Source: Chloroflexota bacterium | Lineage (GTDB): Bacteria > Chloroflexota > Anaerolineae > B4-G1 | NCBI GenBank assembly: GCA_030596915.1 | Contig: JAUVSX010000037.1 | Coordinates: forward strand, 1-12,061 | Length of the DNA: 12,061 nucleotides | Direction of reading: 5' to 3' | Notes under the pieces: model-generated | The model's database searches: none | What the model was told of the DNA's origin: nothing | Seen by the model: the letters and a program-made list of their open reading frames with translations, nothing else | Shown here: positions 1 through 7,187 of the stretch, one piece after another | Position numbering within the stretch: the first letter of the stretch is position 1 | How the letters are laid out: each line of letters begins with the position of its first letter | Made by a program: the position numbers and the translations under genes

Positions 1-1680
1 ATGGCGAAACCGCAGAAGAAGCTGACCGGCCAGATGGGCGAGATCATCGAGTCGCCGATCGTCTCGAACTTCCGGGACGGGCTGACCGTGCTCGAGTACT
101 TCATCTCCACCCACGGCGCGCGGAAGGGGCTTGCCGACACGGCGATGCGTACCGCAGATGCGGGCGACCGGGCGCGCCGCCTGGTCGACGTCGCCCAAGA
201 CCTGATCATCAATGCGCACGACGGCGGCACGTCCGCCGGGATATGGATCCGGTTGTCGGACGATGTGGGTGGACAACCGATATCTGAGCGACTCTTGGGA
301 CGATGTGCTGCGACCCCGGTCGTGCACCCTGAGACGGGTGAGATTCTGGTGGATCGCAATGAGGAGATCAATGAGCTGATCGCCGACGCGATCGAGAAGG
401 CGGGCAACGAGGACGTGTTCGTGCGGTCCGCGACGACATGCCAGCTCAAGCGGGGCATCTGCTCCCTGTGCTACGGCCGCGACCTGGCCCGAGGCTCCCT
501 TGTCTCCGTGGGATCGGCGGTGGGCATTATCGCCGCGCAGTCGATCGGCGAGCCAGGCACCCAGCTCACCCTCAGAACGTTCCACACCGGGGGTGTGGCG
601 ACGGGCGTTGACATCACCGTTGGTCTTCCGCGGGTGGAGGAGCTCTTCGAGGCCCGCAAGACGCCAAAGGGCGAGGCCCCAATCTCTGAGAGCGGCGGTA
701 TCGTGACCATTGCCAGATCGGGTGACAAGCGCTCCGTCGTCGTCGTGGACAGCCAGGTCGAGCGCTTCGAGCACGAGATCAAGCGAGGCTGGAAGACGCT
801 GGTCGAGGCCGGTGACGAGGTCAAGGCGAAAGACCCGAGCGCGACGTGGCGTGACGAGAAGTTCATCGTGGCCAAGACGAGCGGGCGCGTGCTCCAGGAG
901 GACCAGCTCCTTGTTATCGTGCACGAGGAACGGGACGAGCGCGAGTATGAGATACCGACGGCAAGCCGCCTCCTAGTGGAGGAAGGACAGCGCATCGAGC
1001 CCGGCACTCAGTTGATCGAGGGTGTGCTGAACCCGCACGAGATACTGCGCGTGCTGGGCCGCGAGGCTGCTGAGAAGTACCTGCTATCGGAGGTCCAGAA
1101 GGCCTACCGCTCCCAGGGCGTCAACATCAACGACAAGCACCTCGAGGTGATTGCTCGCAAGATGCTAAGCAAGGTCCAGATCTCCGAGCCTGGCGACACC
1201 GAGCTTCTCCCTGGCCAACTCGTGGAGCGCTTGAAGATGGAGGACGCTAACAGCGGGGTGATTGAGGCAGGTGGTCAGCCGGCCAAGGGTTTCCCGGTTC
1301 TACTGGGCATCACCAAGGCAGCGCTCAGCACCGATAGCTTCCTGTCTGCCGCATCGTTCCAACACACCATCAGAGTCCTGGCAAACGCCGCAATTGAGGG
1401 CAAGAAGGACTCGCTCCTGGGGCTGAAGGAGAACGTGATCATCGGTAAGCTGGTACCGACGGGCACGGGCTACCAGGCCAGTGGGGTCTTCACTGGCGAT
1501 CCTATCGAGAGCTTCGAAGGTATCCTGTTGAGGCATCCAGGGCTGGAGGGCGAGTCTGAGCTGGGGCTCGAGGCGGAGGCCGAGGCAATAGAAGAGCCGG
1601 AGGGCCTGGGCATTCTCAAGCCGGAGACGGCCAAGGATGCGCAGCCCGTGGCGGAATCGAACATCCTGGGCCTTGCCTAG
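1..1680 (+). CDS. rpoC: DNA-directed RNA polymerase subunit beta' (RpoC), C-terminal part, 5'-truncated
   Basis: This is the C-terminal 559 residues of the beta' subunit, part of the catalytic core of RNA polymerase. The ATG at position 1 is an internal methionine (the family has RGLMAKP here), so the true start is left of the window. Visible in order: the bridge helix with HGARKGLADTA (about residues 38-66), zinc-site cysteines C147, C154 and C157, the trigger loop GEPGTQLTLRTFHTGG (residues 183-198, with R192 and H195), and the C-terminal block SAASFQ...GLKENVIIGKL near residues 453-484. It ends with an acidic tail and a TAG at 1678-1680. Two things are odd. The bridge helix reads GDRARRL where the family has GYLTRRL, and residue 75 is Gly where the fourth zinc cysteine (E. 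coli C814) belongs. The reading frame is otherwise intact. Identity is certain; whether the odd residues are real is not. Confidence 0.97.
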   Translation: MAKPQKKLTGQMGEIIESPIVSNFRDGLTVLEYFISTHGARKGLADTAMRTADAGDRARRLVDVAQDLIINAHDGGTSAGIWIRLSDDVGGQPISERLLGRCAATPVVHPETGEILVDRNEEINELIADAIEKAGNEDVFVRSATTCQLKRGICSLCYGRDLARGSLVSVGSAVGIIAAQSIGEPGTQLTLRTFHTGGVATGVDITVGLPRVEELFEARKTPKGEAPISESGGIVTIARSGDKRSVVVVDSQVERFEHEIKRGWKTLVEAGDEVKAKDPSATWRDEKFIVAKTSGRVLQEDQLLVIVHEERDEREYEIPTASRLLVEEGQRIEPGTQLIEGVLNPHEILRVLGREAAEKYLLSEVQKAYRSQGVNINDKHLEVIARKMLSKVQISEPGDTELLPGQLVERLKMEDANSGVIEAGGQPAKGFPVLLGITKAALSTDSFLSAASFQHTIRVLANAAIEGKKDSLLGLKENVIIGKLVPTGTGYQASGVFTGDPIESFEGILLRHPGLEGESELGLEAEAEAIEEPEGLGILKPETAKDAQPVAESNILGLA

Positions 1681-1713
1681 CTGAGCGAGCGCGCATCACG
1701 TAGCGACCCTTCC

Positions 1714-1745
1714 AATGCGGCATCACCCGAGGGTGATGCCGCATT
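1714..1745. terminator. Perfect 15-bp hairpin downstream of rpoC
   Basis: The arms 1714-1728 and 1731-1745 are exact reverse complements separated by two bases; in RNA this gives a 14-bp stem with a CGAG loop. The hairpin begins 33 nt after the rpoC stop. No run of T follows on either strand, so it is not a classic intrinsic terminator. It may be a U-tract-less terminator or a 3'-end stabiliser for the rpoC message. The position right after the last gene of an rpoBC-type unit, and before a good promoter, supports a transcript boundary. The hairpin itself is seen; termination is inferred. Confidence 0.65.
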
Positions 1746-1830
1746 GTGCTGCAAGGCTCCCGGTGCGTTTCAGTTCTGGGACCGAGGGCTGGGGTTGTCC
1801 AGTGCTTCACGGGAGGCTGTGGCCTCGCTC

Positions 1831-1898
1831 GCCCCGATTCCGGCAACCAGGCTTGGAGCTTCGGGTCAACCGAACTGGCCTGTGCGATTGCCGGGGGC
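1831..1898. other. Long imperfect hairpin in the rpoC-mtnA gap
   Basis: Four nested complementary blocks were found by eye: GCCCC (1831-1835) with GGGGC (1894-1898), CGGCAA (1841-1846) with TTGCCG (1888-1893), CAGGC (1848-1852) with GCCTG (1878-1882), and TTCGG (1860-1864) with CCGAA (1870-1874) around a 5-nt loop. Together they fold about 68 nt into one arm. No ORF with family resemblance covers it on either strand. It could be a structured RNA, a palindromic intergenic repeat, or DNA-level secondary structure. It lies about 90 nt upstream of the mtnA promoter, so it is not part of that leader. Function unknown. Confidence 0.4.
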
Positions 1899-1976
1899 GC
1901 GCCGAGGCTGGTGGCCCGTAGATAGCCATGCGTCCGCGTCGATGGATGCTCGCCCACGAGTCCAAGTTTGCCGCGG

Positions 1977-1988
1977 GGATCGCGATCC
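1977..1988. promoter_or_regulatory. 12-bp perfect palindrome abutting the -35 box
   Basis: GGATCGCGATCC is a perfect 12-bp palindrome that ends one base before the TTGACA element. This is a usual place for an operator or activator site. A palindrome of this length is expected a few times by chance in 12 kb, so only its position makes it notable. No regulator is encoded nearby. Confidence 0.3.
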
Positions 1989-1989
1989 A

Positions 1990-2018
1990 TTGACAAAGCG
2001 GTTCGGTCGTGCTACCAT
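1990..2018 (+). promoter_or_regulatory. Sigma-70-type promoter for the mtnA operon
   Basis: A consensus -35 box TTGACA (1990-1995) is followed after a 17-bp spacer by TACCAT (2013-2018), which matches four of six positions of TATAAT including both ends. Transcription would start near 2025, giving a leader of roughly 30 nt before the mtnA ATG at 2057. The in-frame ATG at 2017 is inside the -10 box, and the one at 2009 precedes it, so neither can be the start used from this promoter. Confidence 0.7.
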
Positions 2019-2056
2019 GCTCCGCTGCCCAAACTAGACCAGGTGTGGGGAACCAA

Positions 2057-3097
2057 ATGCGCACGGTGCAATGGCTTGACGGCAAGCTTAGGATGATTGA
2101 CCAACGGCTACTGCCAGGCGAGTTTCGTCTGGTTGAGTATGCCGACTATCGCGAGGTTGCCGAGGCGATCAGCACGATGGTCGTCCGGGGCGCTCCCGCC
2201 ATCGGGGCAGCCGCGGCCTTCGGGATGGCACTGGCGGGCCAGCAGAGCGATGCGAAGGACGCGGACCGGTTGCTGGCGGACCTCCGGACAGCCGCTGACG
2301 TTCTGCGCGCGGCACGCCCAACAGCCGTCAACCTGGCGTGGGCCGTGGGCCGCCTTCTGAGGCGGGCGGAGACCGAGCAACATCATCAGAACATCCGCGC
2401 TGCTCTCCTGGACGAGGCTCAGCGTTTGGCCGACGAGGATGTCGAGATCAACCAGCGTATGGGGATCTACGGTGCGGCGCTCATTCGGGATGGGGACACT
2501 ATCCTGCACCACTGCAACACCGGCGCGCTCGCAGCAGTCGACTACGGGACAGCGCTCGGTGTGATTCGGACGGCCCACGAGCAGGGCACGCAGATCCACG
2601 TGCTTGTTGACGAGACGCGCCCTCGCCTTCAGGGGGCTCGGCTGACGGCCTGGGAGCTTCAGCGGTACGGTGTACCCTTCACCCTCATTGCCGATAATGC
2701 TGCGGGCCACTTTATGCGAACCGGACAGGTGCAGATCGTGATGGTGGGGGCTGACCGCGTGGCCGCGAACGGCGACGTGGCAAACAAGATCGGGACCTAC
2801 AAGCTGGCGGTGGTAGCCCAGGCCAACGGCATTCCGTTCTACCCAGTGGTCCCGACGTCGACCGTCGATTTGTCCCTGCCAACTGGGGACGACATCCCGA
2901 TCGAGGAGCGGCCGCCGGAAGAGATCACGGACCTGATCTACCAGGGCCGGGCCATTGCGCCCGAGGGGATAAGCGCGGCAAACCCGGCCTTCGACGTTAC
3001 TCCATCTCGCTATGTCACCGGCATTGTCACCGAATGCGGTATCGCGTACCCGCCCTTCGACCTGAGCCTTCGAGAAGCCGTTAGGACCAACCGTTGA
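2057..3097 (+). CDS. mtnA: S-methyl-5-thioribose-1-phosphate isomerase (MtnA)
   Basis: This enzyme converts 5-methylthioribose 1-phosphate to methylthioribulose 1-phosphate in the cytoplasmic methionine salvage pathway, downstream of methylthioadenosine breakdown. The 346-residue length is normal for bacterial MtnA and its eIF2B-like fold. Family motifs are visible: the N-terminus MRTVQWLDGK...IDQRLLP, VVRGAPAIGAAAAFG, HHCNTGALA with the expected catalytic Cys at 153, and MVGADRVAANGDVANKIGTY with the catalytic Asp at 233. I start it at ATG 2057. This fits the family N-terminus and a purine-rich GGGGA at 2047-2051; a longer in-frame start at 2009 would lie upstream of the likely transcription start. 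The TGA (3095-3097) overlaps the TTG start of the next gene, suggesting translational coupling into the sugar genes. No mtnP or mtnK is in the window. Confidence 0.95.
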   Translation: MRTVQWLDGKLRMIDQRLLPGEFRLVEYADYREVAEAISTMVVRGAPAIGAAAAFGMALAGQQSDAKDADRLLADLRTAADVLRAARPTAVNLAWAVGRLLRRAETEQHHQNIRAALLDEAQRLADEDVEINQRMGIYGAALIRDGDTILHHCNTGALAAVDYGTALGVIRTAHEQGTQIHVLVDETRPRLQGARLTAWELQRYGVPFTLIADNAAGHFMRTGQVQIVMVGADRVAANGDVANKIGTYKLAVVAQANGIPFYPVVPTSTVDLSLPTGDDIPIEERPPEEITDLIYQGRAIAPEGISAANPAFDVTPSRYVTGIVTECGIAYPPFDLSLREAVRTNR

Positions 3098-3900
3098 TCC
3101 CCGAGAGGCCTGGCACTGCTTTCGCCTCGCTGCCGGTGGTCGTCCTGTGTGGCGGCCAGGGCACGCGTATGCGGGGAGATACGCTGGTCAAGAAGGAGCT
3201 GATCGAACTCGGCGGTCGCCCCATCCTGTGGCACGTGATGAAGATCTTCGCCACCTATGGCCATACGCGGTTCATCCTCGCCCTGGGGTACCAGGCGGCC
3301 GCGGTGAAACGGTACTTCCTCGACTATCAGTCGATGAGCTACGACTTCACCATCCGGCTGGACAAGCCGAACGTCATCTCCTCCCACCAGCCCAACGCCG
3401 AAGAGTGTTGGGAGGTCACCCTCGCCGACACCGGCCTTGACACGGAGAAGGGCAGTCGCGTTCGAAAGGTCGCGCGCTATCTCGACTCGGACACTTTCTT
3501 CGTCACCTACGGCGAGGCTGTTGGGAACGTCAACCTTGATGAGCTGCTGGCGTTTCACCGCCAGCACGGCAGGCTGGCCACGGTGACCGGCACTCGGCTG
3601 CGATCACATCTGGGCATATTCCAGCTCGACGAAGCAGGAATGGTGACGGGCTTCTTGGAGAAGCCGCAACTCGATCACTGGGTGAATGCCGGGTTCATGG
3701 TATTCGACCGGTGTGTGTTGGACTACCTGGCCGTCGGCGACAACGTCCATCTGGAGGGCCTTGTTCTTCCTCGCCTAGCTGCGGATGGCCAGCTTATGAT
3801 GTACCGTCACGAGGGCTACTGGCGCTCGATGAAGACGTTCAAGGATGCGCTAGAACTGGACAGCATCTGGCGGCAGAGCGCACCGTGGAAGGTGTGGTGA
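3094..3900 (+). CDS. Glucose-1-phosphate cytidylyltransferase-like protein (RfbF family, altered active site)
   Basis: The 268-residue protein is recognisably of the RfbF type, which makes CDP-glucose from CTP and glucose 1-phosphate. Family marks: LCGGQGTRM (18-26), GGRPILWHVMKIF, ADTGLDTEKG, the C-terminal block GQLMMYRHEGYW, and the ending APWKVW. Several active-site positions differ. The family YGDG is YGEA here (Glu at 141 where the metal-binding Asp is expected). The C-terminal MDT is MKT (Lys at 247). KPM has become KEL, and NGGF has become NAGF. It could therefore be inactive, use another mechanism or substrate, or serve as a partner subunit. The start is TTG at 3094, overlapping the mtnA stop as TTGA, with AGGA at 3083-3086. 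It is followed after 22 nt by a sugar-nucleotide dehydratase, which supports a role in sugar activation. Family call firm; activity uncertain. Confidence 0.8.
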   Translation: MIPERPGTAFASLPVVVLCGGQGTRMRGDTLVKKELIELGGRPILWHVMKIFATYGHTRFILALGYQAAAVKRYFLDYQSMSYDFTIRLDKPNVISSHQPNAEECWEVTLADTGLDTEKGSRVRKVARYLDSDTFFVTYGEAVGNVNLDELLAFHRQHGRLATVTGTRLRSHLGIFQLDEAGMVTGFLEKPQLDHWVNAGFMVFDRCVLDYLAVGDNVHLEGLVLPRLAADGQLMMYRHEGYWRSMKTFKDALELDSIWRQSAPWKVW

Positions 3901-3922
3901 ACCGCACTTGGAGAATCGCCCA

Positions 3923-4909
3923 ATGTCTACTGACTTCTGGCTCGACCGCCCCGTCTTCGTCACTGGCTGTGCTGGGTTCCTCGGGTCCTGGCTCGCGATC
4001 GCGCTGGTGGATGCGGGAGCTCAAGTGGTCGGGCTTGTGCGCGACGAGGTGCCGTTCTCCGAGCTCCGCAGGTCGGGCTACCGGAGGCGTATCGCCGTAG
4101 TGCGCGGCAGTGTCACGGACCAAGAGCTGATCGACCGCGCCCTCAACGAGTATGAGATCGACACTGTCTTCCACCTGGCCGCGCAGACGATCGTCACCAT
4201 CGCCAATCGGGCTCCTCTCTGCACCTTCGAGACCAACATCAAGGGCTCGTGGACCTTGTTGGAGGCCGCTCGACGCTCGCCCAAGGTGACCCGCGTCCTT
4301 GTTGCCTCCTCTGACAAGGCCTATGGCGTGCACGAGAGGCTGCCATATACCGAGGAGGCGCCACTGCAGGGCTGCTACCCGTACGATGTCTCGAAGGCTT
4401 GTACGACCCTGATCGCTCAGACCTACGCGACAACCTATGACCTTCCCGTCGCCATCACGTGCTGCGCCAACCTCTACGGTGGCGGAGATCTCAACTGGAG
4501 CCGCATCGTGCCGGCCACGGTTCGCAGCGTGATACGCGGGGAACGCCCCATCATCCGGTCCGACGGCACGCTGCTCCGGGACTATCTCTACGTGGAGGAT
4601 GCCGTCCGCGCCTACATGGCGCTGGCTCGAGAACTAGACAGGCCAGAGGTGACGGGCGAGCTATTCAACTTCGGCATCGACGCGCCCAAGTCGGTCCTGG
4701 ACGTAGTGCAGACGATCGTCGCCCTGTCTGACCGCCCGGATCTGAGGCCTGTCGTGCTGAACGACGCGCCGAACGAGATCGAGGCACAGTACCTGGATAG
4801 TAGCAAGGCGAAACGGGTTCTCAACTGGTCGCCAGTGTTCACGTTTGAGGACGGCCTGCGCAGGACTATGGACTGGTATCGTGAGGTCGTCGCCCAGCAG
4901 ACCGCCTGA
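3923..4909 (+). CDS. NDP-sugar 4,6-dehydratase, CDP-glucose 4,6-dehydratase (RfbG)-like SDR
   Basis: This 328-residue extended short-chain dehydrogenase most resembles CDP-glucose 4,6-dehydratases, which form the 4-keto-6-deoxy sugar using bound NAD. Seen: the GxxGxxG NAD motif at 15-21 (VTGCAGFLG), FHLAAQ, the FETNIKGSWTLLEA stretch, an SSDK segment at 129-132, YPYDVSK with Tyr154 and Lys158, and a GGGDLNWSRIVP segment. The SDK triplet is what CDP-glucose 4,6-dehydratases have where RmlB enzymes carry TDE. I start at ATG 3923, because GGAGA at 3910-3914 is well placed; an in-frame TTG at 3908 overlaps that site. The stop overlaps the next start as TGATG. It is slightly shorter than classic RfbG (about 350-360 residues), so a related NDP-sugar epimerase role remains possible. 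Confidence 0.8.
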   Translation: MSTDFWLDRPVFVTGCAGFLGSWLAIALVDAGAQVVGLVRDEVPFSELRRSGYRRRIAVVRGSVTDQELIDRALNEYEIDTVFHLAAQTIVTIANRAPLCTFETNIKGSWTLLEAARRSPKVTRVLVASSDKAYGVHERLPYTEEAPLQGCYPYDVSKACTTLIAQTYATTYDLPVAITCCANLYGGGDLNWSRIVPATVRSVIRGERPIIRSDGTLLRDYLYVEDAVRAYMALARELDRPEVTGELFNFGIDAPKSVLDVVQTIVALSDRPDLRPVVLNDAPNEIEAQYLDSSKAKRVLNWSPVFTFEDGLRRTMDWYREVVAQQTA

Positions 4910-5838
4910 TGAACTGGAGCGAACAGCGGGTCCTCGTCACCGGTGCGACCGGCTTCATCGGCACCCAGCTTGTGCGCCGGATCGTTGATGCCGGCGCCGA
5001 CGTCTGGGCCGGGGTCTATCCTGGTGACACACCCGAACGTGCTAGCGCCCTCCCAGCCCAGGTCAACCGCGTACCCCTTGACGTGCGGGATGCCCTAAGC
5101 GTGCGGGCGGCGGTGGATCAGTGCAGGCCCAACGTCGTGCTCCACCTTGCCGCGGCCGGCGTGGCGGAACCCGGCGTCGATGCGAGCGTGGCGCTCGATG
5201 TCAACGCGGGCGGCGCTGTACGACTGCTGCAGGCACTGAGCAACGTGGATCTCCGGCGGGTCGTCCTGGTGGGGACGTGCTACGAGTATGGGGCGCGGGA
5301 GACCACCGACGGGTTGGACCCGTTCAATGCCTACGCAGCCTCCAAGGCAGCAGCGTGGGCCTTTGGCCGCATGTTCTGGCGGGCGTACGGGCTGCCGACT
5401 GTCACGGTGCGACCTTTCCAGGTCTATGGCCCCGGCCAGCCTGCTAACACGCTCGTTCCTGCCGCAATACGCGCGGCACTGACAGGCGCGGATCTCCGGA
5501 TGACACCGGGCGAGCAGCGGCGGGATTTTGTCTACGTTGACGACATCGCAGAGGGTATCGTAGCAGCCGCACGCGCTCCTGCAATCGATGGCGAGAGCAT
5601 CGACCTCGGAACTGGTGTCGCCTCCTCAGTGAAGCACGTAGTGAGCCGAATTTGGGAGCTGACGGGAAGCAGGGGCGCGATGCTCGCCGGATCATTGGAT
5701 TATCGCGCTGGCGAGACAATGAATCTAGTGGCGGACACCGACCGCACTGCGAGACTGACCGGCTGGCGGGCGCGCACCAGCCTCGATGATGGATTAAGGC
5801 GGACGATCGATGAGTTCTCCCGAGTCTACGCGGGATAA
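4909..5838 (+). CDS. NAD(P)-dependent sugar-nucleotide epimerase/reductase (SDR family)
   Basis: This is a 309-residue extended SDR. The cofactor motif is GATGFIG (12-18), followed by HLAAAGV, a GTCYEYG segment with Thr123, and the catalytic pair Tyr142 and Lys146 (YAASK). DFVYVDDIAEGI lies further on, typical of the sugar-binding half. In 3,6-dideoxyhexose clusters such an enzyme reduces the C4 ketone as the last step (as abequose or paratose synthases do); its place next to the RfbH-type gene suggests that. The stereochemistry of the product cannot be read from sequence. The ATG at 4909 shares one base with the upstream stop. Its own 3' end overlaps the next gene by 29 nt, so the block is probably translationally coupled. 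Confidence 0.8.
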   Translation: MNWSEQRVLVTGATGFIGTQLVRRIVDAGADVWAGVYPGDTPERASALPAQVNRVPLDVRDALSVRAAVDQCRPNVVLHLAAAGVAEPGVDASVALDVNAGGAVRLLQALSNVDLRRVVLVGTCYEYGARETTDGLDPFNAYAASKAAAWAFGRMFWRAYGLPTVTVRPFQVYGPGQPANTLVPAAIRAALTGADLRMTPGEQRRDFVYVDDIAEGIVAAARAPAIDGESIDLGTGVASSVKHVVSRIWELTGSRGAMLAGSLDYRAGETMNLVADTDRTARLTGWRARTSLDDGLRRTIDEFSRVYAG

Positions 5839-7129
5839 AATCCTTCACCTCGTCGCGGAGCACTACCGCGAGGCTCACAAGAGCCGCCCGTTCGTCCCCG
5901 GTAACACGCGCATCCACTATGCTGGCCGGGTTTTCGACGAGCAGGAGCTGATCGCGGCGGTCAACGCTTGCCTGGACTTCTGGCTGACTGACGGCCCCAA
6001 CACCGCGGCGTTCGAGCAAGGATTGGCGGATTACGTGGGCGTGCGTAGCGCCGTTGCTGTCAACTCCGGGTCGTCGGCAAACCTGATCGCGATGGCGACG
6101 CTGTGCTCCAATCAACTGGAGCACCCGCTGGAACCAGGGGACGAGGTGATCACGCCGGCGGTTGGTTTCCCGACGACTGTCGCGCCGATCGTCCAGAACA
6201 GGCTGATACCGGTGTTCGTGGACTGCCGGCTGGGTACGTACAATCTCAACCCAGCACACCTCGAACCAGCACTTTCCAGTCGAACCCGCGGAATCTTCCT
6301 GGCACATACGATGGGAATCCCGGCTGAGATGACAGCGATCGTGGAATTCGCGCATGCTCATCGCCTGTTCATCGTTGAGGACGCGTGCGACGCACTCGGT
6401 TCGACCATTGGCGGGCGGATGGTCGGCACGTTCGGGGAGCTCTCCACGCTCAGCTTCTATCCCGCCCATCACATGACCACCGGAGAAGGCGGCGCGGTGC
6501 TGACCGACGATCCGATGCTGGCCCGCATCTCACGCAGCTTGCGCGACTGGGGTCGCGACTGCCAGTGCACCTATGATAGCCCGCCCGATGGCGCGTGCGG
6601 CAGGCGGTTCGAGTGGCACATCCCGGGCTTTGATGAGCCCTATGACCACCGGTACCTGTTCACGGAGATTGGCTACAACCTGAAGATGACCGACATCCAG
6701 ACCGCCATTGGTCTCGCCCAACTGGCCAAGCTCCCCGAGTTCATTGCCAAACGGAAGGAGAACTTCTCTCGTCTTCAGGCGGGACTCAAGCAGTACGAAG
6801 AGTTCCTGATCTTGCCAACGTGGCCGACGGAGGCTGACCCTTCGTGGTTTGCCCTGCCGATCACAGTGCGGCCCAGCGCGCCCTTTGCGCGAGCAGATAT
6901 GATTGCCTGGCTCGAGGGGCGAAACGTCGAGACTAGGCTGCTCTTCGCCGGAAACATCATCCGCCAGCCGGGCTTTCGCGACATCGAGCACCGGGCAGTG
7001 GGCAATCTGGCCAACGCAGACCTGATTATGCGGGCGGCTTTCTTCATCGGCGTCTTCCCCGGCCTGGATGATGATCGAATCGCCTACGTCCTGGAGGCAT
7101 TTGCGGACTTCTTTCGCTCCCTCGATTGA
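5810..7129 (+). CDS. rfbH: CDP-4-keto-6-deoxyglucose 3-dehydrase (RfbH / AscC / E1 family)
   Basis: This 439-residue member of the DegT/DnrJ/EryC1 fold uses PMP and a [2Fe-2S] cluster to remove the C3 hydroxyl of CDP-4-keto-6-deoxyglucose. The hallmark is visible: the aminotransferase Lys is replaced by His in YPAHHMTTGEGG (His220), next to the PMP-binding EDACDA (Asp194). Cluster ligands follow the Yersinia E1 pattern, with Cys193, then 57 residues, Cys251, one residue, Cys253, and a fourth Cys at 263. The last gap is 9 residues rather than the 7 I recall for E1. Numbering equal to E1 at His220 and at the first three Cys supports the ATG at 5810, preceded by AAGGCGGA at 5796-5803. Turnover needs a ferredoxin-like flavin reductase (E3), which is not in this window. 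Confidence 0.95.
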   Translation: MSSPESTRDKILHLVAEHYREAHKSRPFVPGNTRIHYAGRVFDEQELIAAVNACLDFWLTDGPNTAAFEQGLADYVGVRSAVAVNSGSSANLIAMATLCSNQLEHPLEPGDEVITPAVGFPTTVAPIVQNRLIPVFVDCRLGTYNLNPAHLEPALSSRTRGIFLAHTMGIPAEMTAIVEFAHAHRLFIVEDACDALGSTIGGRMVGTFGELSTLSFYPAHHMTTGEGGAVLTDDPMLARISRSLRDWGRDCQCTYDSPPDGACGRRFEWHIPGFDEPYDHRYLFTEIGYNLKMTDIQTAIGLAQLAKLPEFIAKRKENFSRLQAGLKQYEEFLILPTWPTEADPSWFALPITVRPSAPFARADMIAWLEGRNVETRLLFAGNIIRQPGFRDIEHRAVGNLANADLIMRAAFFIGVFPGLDDDRIAYVLEAFADFFRSLD

Positions 7130-7187
7130 GCACCCGCCCCCTTCAGCACTCATCCGCCGCGGCCACGAGTTCGAGACTGTAACAACT

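Noticed and set aside
1831..1898. tRNA gene
   Set aside because: The length is similar, but the fold is a single nested arm and no T-loop GTTCRA box or cloverleaf is visible.
1616..1996. 126-residue minus-strand open frame covering most of the rpoC-mtnA gap
   Set aside because: Low-complexity Pro/Arg/Ser composition, overlaps the rpoC end and the hairpins, and has no motif.
2009..2056. Longer in-frame start for mtnA at ATG 2009
   Set aside because: It lies upstream of the -10 box and the predicted transcription start, and the family N-terminus begins at 2057.
7068..7187. 40-residue N-terminal extension of the glycosyltransferase
   Set aside because: It overlaps the rfbH 3' end, has no ribosome site, and the GT2 fold starts at the ATG at 7188.
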